NCBI GenBank assembly: GCA_963708805.1
Contig: CAVPUA010000003.1
Coordinates: 744,001 to 808,000, forward strand
DNA from: CAVPUA01 sp963708805
GTDB taxonomy: Bacteria > Actinomycetota > Actinomycetes > Mycobacteriales > Jatrophihabitantaceae
DNA length: 64,000 bases
Direction of reading: 5' to 3'
Positions 37,224 to 47,662 of this stretch are shown here, piece by piece; the first letter of the stretch is position 1, and each line of letters begins with the position of its first letter. The notes beneath the pieces are model-generated. The model made no database searches. It was not told where the DNA came from and saw only the letters and a program-made list of their open reading frames with translations. Made by a program: the position numbers and the translations under genes.

Positions 37224-38377
37224 ATGTTCGGTTATCACGTCCCGGCCCCGGATGAGGCGATGCTGATCTCGGGCGGCAAGAGTGCGAAGAACTCGGCCGA
37301 CACCCCGTTCCGCGTCGTCACCGGGCACGGCGCCTTCGTCCTGCCGTTCTTCCGCAAGGTGCGGTTCCTGACCCTGTCGATGGCCGAGGCCGAGGTCGAG
37401 GAGCGCTGCGTCACCAAGCAGGGCATCACCCTGAACGTCCGGGCCGTCATCGCCTTCAAGGTCGGCAACGACGCCGAGAGCATCGTCAACGCCGGCCAGC
37501 GCTTCCTGTCCGACCAGAACCAGATGTCGGTGCTGACCGGCCGGATCTTCGCCGGCCACCTGCGCTCGATCATCGGCTCGATGACGGTCGAAGAGATCGT
37601 CACCGAGCGGCAGAAGCTGGCCACCGAGGTCCTCGACGGTTCGAAGGAGGAGATGGTCAAGATCGGCCTGATCGTCGACGCTCTGCAGATCCAGTCGATC
37701 GACGACGGCGACCTCGGCTACATCGCCAACATGGCCGCTGCCGCACAACGCCGCGATCCAGCGCCAGGCTCAGATCTCGCAGTCGCAGGCCCGCCAGCAG
37801 TCGGCCGAGGCCGAGCAGGAGTCCTTGCGCAAGCAGGCCGAGTACGCCCGGCGAGACGGCGATCGTCCAGGCGCAGTACAAGGCCGAGGTCGACCAGGCC
37901 CAGGCAGACGGCGGCCCAGGCCGGCCCGCTCGCCGCCGCCCAGGCCCAGCAGGCGGTGCTGGCCGAGCAGGCGCTCGTCGCCCAGAAGAACGCCGACCTG
38001 CGCCAGCAGCAGCTGGTCGCCGAGGTCATCAAGCCGGCCGAGGCCGAGGCCGAGCGGGTCCGCGTGCTGGCCAAGGCCGACGCCGAGCGCATCCGGATCC
38101 AGGCCGAGGCGGCCGCGTCGCACAACCGGGTGGCGCTCGACCGGATGCTCATCGACCAGCTGCCGCAGATCGTGCGCGAGGCCTCGGCCGGGCTGCAGGG
38201 CGCGAACGTCAACATCCTCAACGGCGCTACCGGACTCGGCGAGATGGCGGCCAGCCTGGTCGGGCAGGGGCTGACGATCTTCGAGTCGATCCGCGGCAAC
38301 CTGGGCCAGCCGGACGAGGACATCCCCGACGAGCCCGAGCACCCCGCGCTGGGCAGCGGCGCCCGGCGGAGGCCTGA
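37224..38377 (+). CDS. Flotillin-like SPFH protein, frameshifted
   Basis: About 384-residue scaffold protein of membrane microdomains. The SPFH region runs from about residue 10 to 170 (GAFVLPFFRKVRFLTLSM, RIFAGHLRSIIGSMTVEEI), followed by a long Ala/Glu/Gln-rich coiled coil with the EA-repeat pattern (EVIKPAEAEAERVRVLAKADAERI) and ending with LPQIVREASAGLQGANV. Breaks occur near 37742, 37853, 37905 and close to the C-terminus. As read, the frame runs into ask and would give an 820-residue fusion; the natural end is probably the TGA at 38375-38377. Confidence 0.85.
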
Positions 38378-38450
38378 GCGGGTCGGCATATCGGCTCGTC
38401 CGGGCCGGTATCCTGGAGCCTCCGCGTTGGTTGGTGAAGGGATCAGGTCA

Positions 38451-39716
<1,266 letters not shown>

Positions 39717-39720
<4 letters not shown>

Positions 39721-40726
39721 GAGTCGGCATCGTCGGGGCGACCGGCCAGGTCGGCGGCGTCGTCCGCCGCATTCTGGCCGAGCGCTCGTTCCCGGTGGAC
39801 GAGATCCGCTTCTTCTCCTCGGCCCGCTCGGCCGGTACCGCGCTGAGCTGGGAGGGTGTGGACGTCCGGGTCGAGGACGCCGCCCTCGCCGACCCGTCGG
39901 GCCTGGACGTCGCGATCTTCTCAGCCGGCGGCGGCACGTCGCGCGAGCTGGCGCCGCGGTTCGCCGACGCCGGCGTGACCGTGATCGACAACTCCTCGGC
40001 CTGGCGGATGGACCCCGACGTGCCGCTCGTCGTCGCCGAGGTCAACCCCGGCGCGATCCGTGACATGCGCAAGGGGATCATCGCCAACCCGAACTGCACG
40101 ACCATGGCCGCGATGCCAGTGCTCAAGCCGCTGCACGACGCCGCCGGGCTGACGCGACTGATCGCCTCGACCTACCAGGCCGTCTCCGGCTCCGGGCTGG
40201 CCGGCGTCGACGAGCTCGACAAGCAGGTCCGCCAGGTCGTCGACCGCGCCGCCGAGCTGACCCACGACGGGTCGGCCGTCGAGTTCCCCGCGCCGGTGAA
40301 GTACGTCGCGGCCGATCGCGTTCAACGTGCTGCCGCTCGCCGGGCTCGATCGTCGACGACGGCTCGTTCGAGACCGACGAGGAGCAGAAGCTGCGCAACG
40401 AGTCGCGCAAGATCCTCGACATCCCCGGGCTGCGGGTGTCCGGCACCTGCGTGCGGGTGCCGGTCTTCACCGGCCACTCGCTGTCGATCCTGGCCGAGTT
40501 CGCCGCCCCGCTGTCGGTCGAGCAGGCGTACGCGCTGCTGCGTTCGGCGCCGGGCGTCGAGGTCGCCGACGTGCCGAATCCGCTGCTGGCTGCCGGCCGC
40601 GACCCGTCCTACGTCGGCCGGATCCGCCAGGACGGCCCGAACGCGCTGAGCCTGTTCATCAGCAACGACAACCTGCGCAAGGGTGCCGCCCTCAACGCGG
40701 TGCAGATCGCCGAACTCCTCGTCTGA
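39717..40726 (+). CDS. asd: Aspartate-semialdehyde dehydrogenase, frameshifted
   Basis: About 336-residue NADPH enzyme making aspartate semialdehyde. GIVGATGQVGGVVRRIL is the nucleotide loop, IANPNCTTMAAMPVL carries the catalytic Cys, and RVPVFTGHSLSILAEF holds the catalytic His. Two single-base insertions near 40313 and 40348 break the frame between KYVA and IVDDGSFETDEEQ; removing both restores AFNVLPLAGSIVDDG. The span is 3n+2. Coupled to ask by a four-base overlap. Confidence 0.93.
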
Positions 40727-40735
40727 GCTGGTCCG

Positions 40736-40772
40736 TGGACGGATGTGGCCACCATCTGGCCATATCCGTCCA
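40736..40772. repeat. Palindromic element 1 flanking the DUF559 gene
   Basis: TGGACGGATGTGGCCA - CCATC - TGGCCATATCCGTCCA: arms of 16 bases with one mismatch and a 5-base loop. It begins nine bases after the asd stop. No T run follows, so it is not a typical terminator. It is closely related to the element at 41704. Confidence 0.8.
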
Positions 40773-40831
40773 AGCGCGTCGCTGTGGACAACTCTCGGCA
40801 TGGCTGGGCGCACTTCCGGCAGCCTTCGTGA

Positions 40832-41716
40832 ATGACCTGGCGCGAGATCTCAGCCGCGCAAGGGGGCGTGATCACCCGCCGGCAGTTGCGCGATTCGACC
40901 TGCAGCGACCGGACGATCTCGCGCATGATCCAGCGGGGTGCGCTGCAACGGATCACTCGCGGCGGCGTCTACCTGGTCGGCGGAACGCCGTGGTCGGCCG
41001 CGGCCCGAACCTGGGCCGGTGTGCTGATGACGGACGGCGTCCTCGGCTTCACATCGGCCGCTGTGCTCTGGGGCATGGAGGTGGAGGCGCCGCCGTTCGT
41101 GCAGGTGATCGTGCCTACTTCTCGCCGACCGCGGCCCCCGGATTGGGTGCGCGTTCACCGGTCGTTCGTGCCCTCGTCCGAGGTCGTGCGGCGCGATGGA
41201 TTGCCGGTCACTTCGCGCGCCCGTACCGCGATCGATCTCATCGGTCATCTGCCACGTCGCGACGCGATCCGCTTTGCTGATCGGGCGTTGCAGCGGTCGT
41301 GGGTCACCCGAAACCAGCTCGAGCGCCGGTTGGTCGACGAGTCCTTCAAACCGGGAAACCGCAACCTCCGGACCGTCCTGCATGCGTCGTCGGCCGCGGC
41401 GGCCTCCGAGGCGGAGCGGCGCCTACATCAGCTGCTCAGGCGTGCGCGTCTGGTCGGCTGGGCGGCCAATCACCCAGTGCGAGACGGCTCGCGCGTCGTC
41501 GCCGTCATCGACGTGGCGTTCGAGCAGTTGCGGCTGGCCATCGAGGTCGACGGCTGGGCGTTTCACAGTGACGTGGATCGATTCCGGCGCGACCGACAGC
41601 GCCAGAACGATCTCGTCGCGCTGGGCTGGACCGTCCTGCGCTTCACGTGGGCCGACCTGAGTGAGCGCCCCGACTATGTGATCGCGCAGATCCGCCACGC
41701 GCTTGGACGAACGTAG
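40832..41716 (+). CDS. AbiEi-like winged-helix plus DUF559 (Vsr-fold) endonuclease-like protein
   Basis: 294 residues. The N-terminus (GGVITRRQLRDSTCSDRTISRMIQRGALQRI) is the winged-helix of AbiEi-type antitoxins. The middle (AAARTWAGVLMTDGVLGFTSAAVLWGM) is typical of this family. The C-terminus (VIDVAFEQLRLAIEVDGWAFHSDVDRFRRDRQRQNDLVALGWTVLRFTW) is a DUF559/Vsr-type PD-(D/E)xK nuclease core, with D and E-V-D as likely metal ligands. No cognate AbiEii toxin is adjacent. The gene is intact, has no Shine-Dalgarno sequence, and its stop codon lies inside palindromic element 2. Confidence 0.82.
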   Translation: MTWREISAAQGGVITRRQLRDSTCSDRTISRMIQRGALQRITRGGVYLVGGTPWSAAARTWAGVLMTDGVLGFTSAAVLWGMEVEAPPFVQVIVPTSRRPRPPDWVRVHRSFVPSSEVVRRDGLPVTSRARTAIDLIGHLPRRDAIRFADRALQRSWVTRNQLERRLVDESFKPGNRNLRTVLHASSAAAASEAERRLHQLLRRARLVGWAANHPVRDGSRVVAVIDVAFEQLRLAIEVDGWAFHSDVDRFRRDRQRQNDLVALGWTVLRFTWADLSERPDYVIAQIRHALGRT

Positions 41717-41740
41717 CCACGGTGTGGCCAGATTCGTCCA
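41704..41740. repeat. Palindromic element 2 flanking the DUF559 gene
   Basis: TGGACGAACGTAGCCAC - GGT - GTGGCCAGATTCGTCCA: arms of 17 bases with three mismatches. Same outer TGGACG/CGTCCA and inner TGGCCA as element 1. The left arm contains the TAG of the DUF559 gene, so element and coding sequence are fused. Confidence 0.8.
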
Positions 41741-41744
41741 GCAG

Positions 41745-42269
41745 CTAGGGGACGGGAGCGTTCCACTCGAACGGAACCATGTCGCGCAGCACTCGGCGGC
41801 GCTGGTTGCGGGGCAGGTGGTCGATGTAGAGGATGCCCTGCAGATGTTCGGTCTCGTGCACCAGGCAGCGGGCGAAGAATCCGGTTCCGGTGACCTCGAT
41901 CGCCCGCCCGGTCTTGTCGACGCCGCGGACGGTCACCACCGACGGTCGCGACAGGGAGTGGTAGGGCCCCGGCACCGACAGGCAGCCCTCGTCGCCGGCG
42001 TCGACGGTGCCTCCGGTGGCCACGATCTGCGGATTGACGACGTGCCCGACGTGTTTGCGACCCGCGGCGTCGAAGCAGTCGTAGACGAACACGGCCCGGT
42101 CGTCGCCGACCTGCGTCGCGGCGAGCCCGACACCTTCGGCCACGTACATCGAGGCGAACATGTCGTCGATCAGCGTCGCGAGCTCGTCATCGAACGCCTC
42201 GACCGGGCGGGTCTTCGCGTGCAGCACGGGATCGCCGACGACGCGGATCTTGCGGGGAGTTCCTGCCAC
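41745..42269 (-). CDS. def: Peptide deformylase
   Basis: About 174-residue metalloenzyme removing the formyl group from nascent proteins. Motif 1 GVGLAATQ, motif 2 EGCLSVPG with metal Cys, and motif 3 HETEHLQG (HExxH) are complete. The third motif reads HETEHLQG rather than the common HEIDHLDG. The GTG at 42269 is preferred because TAAACT lies eight bases upstream; a TTG at 42278 would fall at the end of that hexamer. Confidence 0.92.
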   Translation of the reverse strand: MAGTPRKIRVVGDPVLHAKTRPVEAFDDELATLIDDMFASMYVAEGVGLAATQVGDDRAVFVYDCFDAAGRKHVGHVVNPQIVATGGTVDAGDEGCLSVPGPYHSLSRPSVVTVRGVDKTGRAIEVTGTGFFARCLVHETEHLQGILYIDHLPRNQRRRVLRDMVPFEWNAPVP

Positions 42270-42311
42270 GGCGGGCAAGTTTACCGGCGCCGCCGCCGGC
42301 CTCTCGACTCG

Positions 42312-44193
42312 TCACGACTCAGCCGCGTTCAGCACCGGTCGCAGCGCGTCGAGCACAGCCGGGTCCTCGATCGTCGACGGGACGGTCGGCTCACGTCCAT
42401 CGGCGATCTCGCGCATGGTCTTGCGCAGGATCTTGCCCGAGCGGGTCTTGGGCAGCCCGTTCACGATCGAGACGTCGCGAAACGCCGCGACCGGGCCGAT
42501 CTCGCGGCGGACGGCGGCGACCAGCTCGCTCTGCAGGGTCGATCTCGTCGATGTCGGCGCCGAGCTTGAGCACCACGAGCGCGCGGGGCAGCTGTCCCTT
42601 GAGCGGGTCGGCGACGCCGATCACCGCGCACTCGGCTACCGCGGGATGGGCGGCGACGACCGCCTCGATCGAGCCGGTCGACAGGCGGTGTCCGGCCACG
42701 TTGATCACGTCGTCGGTGCGTCCCATGACGAACAGGTAGCCGTCCTCGTCGAAGTAGCCGCCGTCGCCGCTGAGGTAGAAGCCGGGGTATCGGTGCAGGT
42801 ACGAGCTCTCGAACCACTCGTCGTCGCCCCACAGGGTGAGCAGCGTTCCGGGCGGCAGCGGCAGCTGTGATCGCGATCGCGCCGTCGGCACCCGGCGGCC
42901 GAGGTGCCGCCGGCGTCGTCGAGCACCTGGACGTCGTAGCCGGGCATCGGCACGGTCGGCGAGCCGGCCTTGATCGGCAGTGACTCGAGTCCGCGCGGGT
43001 TGGCGCAGATCGCCCAGCCGGTCTCGGTCTGCCACCAGTGATCGACGACCGGCACGTCGCAGCAGGTCCGACGCCCAGTGGAACGTCTCGGGGTCGAGGC
43101 GCTCACCGGCCAGGAACAGCGTCCGCAGGCTCGAGGTCGGTCGACGACCAGCTCGCCCTGCGGGTCGAGCCGCTTGATCGCGCGCAGCGCGGTGGGAGCG
43201 GTGAACAGCGCCTTGACCCCGTGCTCGGCGACCACCCGCCAGAACGCACCCGCGTCGGGCGTGCCGACCGGCTTGCCCTCGTAGAGGACCGTCGTCGCGC
43301 CGGCGAGCAGCGGCGCGTAGACGATGTAGGAGTGCCCGACGACCCAGCCGATGTCCGAGGCCGTCCAGAACACGTCGTCGGGGCCGATGTCGTAGATGTT
43401 GCGCAGCGACCACAGCAGCGCCACCGCGTGCCCACCGTTGTCGCGCACGACGCCCTTCGGACGGCCGGTCGTCCCGGACGTGTAGAGGATGTAGAGCGGA
43501 TCGGTCGCCGCGACCGGCAACGCAGTCGGCCGGTTCGGCGGCGGCCATCGCATCGCGCCAGTCGAGATCGCGCGGGCCCAGCTCGGCGGTCAGCTCCGGC
43601 CGCTGGAAGACGATCACCCGCCGCGGCTGATGCGTCGGTGATCGCCAGCGCCTCGTCGACGATCGGCTTGTAGGCGATCACCCGGCCCGGTTCGATGCCG
43701 CACGACGCGATCACCAGCACGGCCGGCCGGGCGTCCTCGATGCGGCTGGCCAGCTCCGGCGCGGCGAACCCACCGAACACGACCGAGTGGATCGCGCCGA
43801 GACGGGCACAGGCGAGCATCGCGATGATCGCCTCGGGAATCATCGGCATGTAGATGATCACGCGGTCGCCGGGCTCGACGCCCTCGTTGCGCAGGGCACC
43901 GGCGAAGCGCTCGACCGCGGCCAGCAGCTCGGCGTAGGTCAGTGTGCGTGACGCCGGTGTAAGCGCTGTGATGGATCAACGCCCGATGATCACCGCGTCC
44001 GGCCTCGACGTGCCGGTCGAGTGCGTTGTAGGCGGTGTTCAGCCGGCCGTCCGGGAACCAGCGGTACAGCGGCGCGCGCGAGGGGTCCAGTGCGCGCGTC
44101 GGCTTGCGTCTCCCAATCGACCAGTTCGGCCGCCTCGAGCCAGAAGCCCTCGGGGTCGTCGAGGCTGCGCCGGAACGCCTCGCGATAGGTCAC
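42312..44193 (-). CDS. Propionyl-CoA synthetase-like acyl-CoA ligase, multiply frameshifted
   Basis: About 627-residue AMP-forming ligase. The pieces, in order, are VTYREAFRRSLDDPEGFW, IIYMPMIPEAIIAMLACARLGA, VVFGGFAAPELASRI, ASCGIEPGRVIAYKPIVDEAL, LYILYTSGTTGRPKGVVRDNG, FWTASDIGWVVGHSYIVYAPL, GRTDDVINVAGHRLSTG and a C-terminal SGKILRKTMREIADG with the acetylatable Lys. The IEPGR and VRDNGGH segments favour the propionyl-CoA synthetase (PrpE) branch over acetyl-CoA synthetase. At least six frame changes occur. The GTG start overlaps the stop of the upstream ligase. Confidence 0.82.
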
Positions 44194-45867
44194 GTCACGA
44201 CCTCGGCGAAGTGCTCGGCGAACTGCTCCCGCAGCTTGAACTTCAGCACCTTGCCGCCCACGGTCTCGGGCAGGTTGTCGACGAACACGACGTCCTTCGG
44301 GCGTCTCGTAGCCGGCCAGTGACGCGCGGCAGTACGCGATCAGGTCGGCGGCGCTGGTCTCGTCGCCGTCGCGGCGGATCACGACCGCGGTCACGGCTTC
44401 GCCCCAGTACGAGTGCGGCAGGCCGATCACCACGGCCTTCTCGACGGCGGGGTGCAGGCCGAGCACGGCCTCGACGCGCAGGCTCGACACGTTCTCGCCG
44501 CCGGTCTTCACGATGTCCTTGTACCGATCGAGCATCACCCGCAGCCCGTCGTCGTCGTAGGCGCAGCTGTCGCCGGAGTGGAACCAGCCGAAGCGGAAGG
44601 CCTGTCGCGTCGCTGGTTCGTCGCGGTAGTAGCCCGACATCATCGACGGCGAGCGGTAGACGGCCTCACCGGCGACCCCCGGCGAGTCGATCAGGTCCTC
44701 GCCGAACGGATCGAGCACGGTCGAGGCGAGCAGCGGGCTCGGCACGCCGACGTAGTTCTGCTTGGGTGCGGTGCGCGCGTACAACTCGGGCCACCTGTCG
44801 GGCCAGAAGCGGTGGCAGGCGATCGACTCGGTCTGCCCGAAGATCTCGAACACCAAGAGATCCTCGCCGCAGTGCTGCTTCATCGAGGCCAGCACGGGCG
44901 GCGGCAGCGCGGCCCAGCCGTAGACGATCACCCCGAGACTGTGGGCGTCGAGTTCGGCCCGTTGGGTGAGGACGGCGTCGACGCCGGCCACCATTGCCGG
45001 CGCGCCCGCCCACCAGGCCGTGACCTTCTCGGCGTCGATCATCTCCGCGATGCCGGTGGCGTCGGGGCGGCGGCCGAGCACCAGCGTCCCGCCCGACAGG
45101 AACACCGAGTAGGTGAACGGCTGGTCGCCGACGTGATAGATCATCGGCAGGAAGGTGCCGACCCGCAGGTCGGCCTCGAGCTTCAGACCCCGCGTCAAGG
45201 ACAGGGCGAAGCCGTACGCCGCCATGTAGCTGCAGGTGTGCGAGATCATCACGCCCTTGGGCATGGCGGTGGTGCCGGACGTGAAGAGGATCTCCCAGAT
45301 GTCGTCGCCGTGGATCTCGACGTCGGGCTCGGTCGTCGGCTGATCGCGGACGAAGTCGGTGAACGAGGCGCTGCCGGGCACCGGGCCGCCACCGATCGTG
45401 ATCGTCACCGCCACCTCGAGCCCGGTCGTGCCGAACGGACCTTCGGCGCGCGGCCACAGCTCGGCGTCGACGACGGCCAGCTTGGGCTCGACGAGTTCGA
45501 TCATGGCCTGGACGAGGTCAGGCGCCATCATCGGATTGATCGGCGCGCAGACGAGCCCCGCCTTGGCCGCCCCCAGCTTGGTCAGGAATCCCTCGACCGA
45601 GTTCTCGCAGAACAGGAGCACCACGTCGCCGTGCTGCAGGCCGCGGGCGAGCAACGCGTGTGCGATCTGGTTCGCGAGGTGGTCGGCTTCGCGGTAGGTC
45701 AGCCGGCGAAAACGCGGATCCCCGTACGCACCCTCGCGGGCCACGAACGCCTCTTTGTCGGGGAAGCTCCACGTCATCCGCTCGAGCAGGTCGCCGACGC
45801 TGGTGCGCTCCCACCGGTGGACGGCTCGGCGGTGGTGCAAGCTGGTGACATCGAGTTCGGCGTCCAT
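44190..45867 (-). CDS. AMP-dependent acyl-CoA ligase, frameshifted near the end
   Basis: About 559-residue ligase. LFTSGTTAMPKGVMISHT is the P-loop, EIFGQTESIACHRFWP the A4 region, WFHSGDSCAYDDDGLRVMLDRYKDIVKTGGENVSS the hinge and A8 motif, and GGKVLKFKLREQF the catalytic-Lys A10. One extra C at about 44303 (GCCCGAAG) shifts the frame before the last 40 residues. The substrate class is not readable; context with a carboxylase and AtuA suggests a branched or terpenoid acid. It is first in the minus-strand operon, divergent from the carboxylase operon. Confidence 0.82.
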
Positions 45868-45912
45868 GGGCCTCGCACGTCCTCTCTGACAGTGCCGGCG
45901 GTCCGGCCGAAC

Positions 45913-45932
45913 TAGTGACCGGCCATTCACTA
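45913..45932. promoter_or_regulatory. Palindrome between divergent catabolic operons
   Basis: TAGTGA-CCGGCCAT-TCACTA: perfect 6-bp arms, partial symmetry over 20 bases. It sits 46 bases before the ligase start and 124 bases before the carboxylase start. A related half-site AGTGAATAG occurs at about 45998. It is a candidate binding site for the TetR regulator of this cluster. Confidence 0.45.
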
Positions 45933-46055
45933 TGCCGCACACTTTAGGCACCAGGGAGCCCGCTGGAAAGGGCTGAGGCCGATGAGTAGCCAAAGAAGTG
46001 AATAGCGGTTAACGTCTGGACGTCGAGTGAGTCAACGCCACCCGAGGAGGCGCGC

Positions 46056-47654
46056 GTGTCCGTCCTGCGATCGTCGGTGGACACCTCCAGCGAGACCTAC
46101 CGGGCCAACCGCGCCGGCCAGCTGGCCGCCATCGCCGCCCTCGACGAGCAACTGGAACTGGCCCGGGCCGGCGGCGGCGCTCAGTACGCCCAGCGCCACC
46201 GGGATCGCGGGAAGCTCTTGGCCCGTGAGCGGATCGAGCTACTCGTCGATCGCGACTCGCCGCTGCTGGAGTTGTCGACGCTGGCCGCCTGGGGCACGGA
46301 GTTCACGGTCGGCGCGAGCATCGTCACCTGCATCGGAGTCGTGTCCGGCGTCGAGTGTGTGCTGGTCGCCCACGACCCGACGGTGCGGGGCGGCGCGATG
46401 AATCCCTACACGCTGCGCAAGTCGCTGCGCGCGCTCGAGATCGCGCGGCGCAACCGGCTGCCGGTGATCAACCTCGTCGAGTCGGGCGGCGCCGATCTGC
46501 CGACGCAGTCGGATCTCTTCGTCCCGGCCGGCAAGATCTTTCACGACTTGACCGAGCTGTCGGCGATGGGCATCCCGACCATCGCGCTCGTGTTCGGCAA
46601 CTCGACCGCGGGCGGGGCGTACGTCCCTGGCATGTGCGACTACTCGGTGCTCGTCGACCGGCAGGCCAAGGTCTTCCTCGGCGGCCCGCCGCTGGTGAAG
46701 ATGGCCACCGGCGAGGAGTCCGACGACGAGTCGTTGGGCGGTGCTGACATGCACTCGCGGATCTCGGGGGTGTCGGACTACTTCGCGGTCGACGAGCTCG
46801 ACTGCATCCGCATCGGGCGCGAGATCCTCGAGACGGTCCGCTGGCGCAAGCTCGGGCCGGCGCCGAGCCTGCCCGCCGACGAGCCGCTCTACGACCCGGA
46901 CGAGCTGCTCGGCATCACCTCGGCCGACTTCCGCGTGCCCTTCGATCCGCACGAGGTCCTGGCCCGGGTCGTGGACGGTTCGCGCTTCTCGGAATACAAG
47001 ACGCGCTACGGCACGAGCCTGGTGACGGGGTGGGCATCGATCCACGGGTTCCCGGTCGGCGTGCTCGCCAACGCGCGCGGCGTCCTGTTCAGCGAGGAGG
47101 CGAAGAAGGCCAGCGAGTTCATCCTGCTGGCCAACCAGAGCGACACGCCGTTGGTCTTCCTGCAGAACACCACGGGCTACATGGTCGGCGCCGAATACGA
47201 ACAGGGCGGCATCATCAAGGACGGCGCGAAGATGATCAACGCCGTGACCAACTCGGCCGTCCCGCACATCACCATGAACCTGGCCGCCTCCTTCGGCGCG
47301 GGTAACTACGGCATGTCCGGCCGTGCGTACGACCCTCGGTTCATGTTCGCCTGGGCCAACGCGAAGCTGGCGGTCATGGGAGCGGCCCAGCTGGCCGGCG
47401 TGATGTCGATCGTCGCCAAGCAATCGGCCGAGTCGAGCGGTCGCCCCTTCGACGCCGACGCCGACGAGCAGCGACGCCAGGCGATCCAGGCCCAGATCGA
47501 GCGGGAGTCGGACTCGTTCTTCGTGAGTGCCCGTCTCTACGACGACGGCGTGATCGATCCTCGCGACACCCGTTCGGTGCTGGGGATGTCGTTGTCGGCC
47601 GCGCATTCCGCACCGGTCGAGGGGCGCCGCGGCTTCGGCGTCTTCCGGATGTAG
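46056..47654 (+). CDS. Acyl-CoA carboxylase carboxyltransferase (beta) subunit
   Basis: 532-residue carboxyltransferase of a biotin-dependent acyl-CoA carboxylase, intact. It has the two crotonase-fold halves: GGAYVPGMCDYSVL in the N-half, and PLVFLQNTTGYMVGAEYEQGGIIKDGAKMI in the C-half, where the acyl-CoA is bound. Length and MSGRAYDPRFMFAWANAKLAVMG place it with methylcrotonyl- or geranyl-CoA carboxylases rather than propionyl-CoA carboxylase. GAGGAGG lies six bases before the GTG. It is first in a plus-strand operon with tight spacing. Confidence 0.9.
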   Translation: MSVLRSSVDTSSETYRANRAGQLAAIAALDEQLELARAGGGAQYAQRHRDRGKLLARERIELLVDRDSPLLELSTLAAWGTEFTVGASIVTCIGVVSGVECVLVAHDPTVRGGAMNPYTLRKSLRALEIARRNRLPVINLVESGGADLPTQSDLFVPAGKIFHDLTELSAMGIPTIALVFGNSTAGGAYVPGMCDYSVLVDRQAKVFLGGPPLVKMATGEESDDESLGGADMHSRISGVSDYFAVDELDCIRIGREILETVRWRKLGPAPSLPADEPLYDPDELLGITSADFRVPFDPHEVLARVVDGSRFSEYKTRYGTSLVTGWASIHGFPVGVLANARGVLFSEEAKKASEFILLANQSDTPLVFLQNTTGYMVGAEYEQGGIIKDGAKMINAVTNSAVPHITMNLAASFGAGNYGMSGRAYDPRFMFAWANAKLAVMGAAQLAGVMSIVAKQSAESSGRPFDADADEQRRQAIQAQIERESDSFFVSARLYDDGVIDPRDTRSVLGMSLSAAHSAPVEGRRGFGVFRM

Positions 47655-47662
47655 GGGACGCG

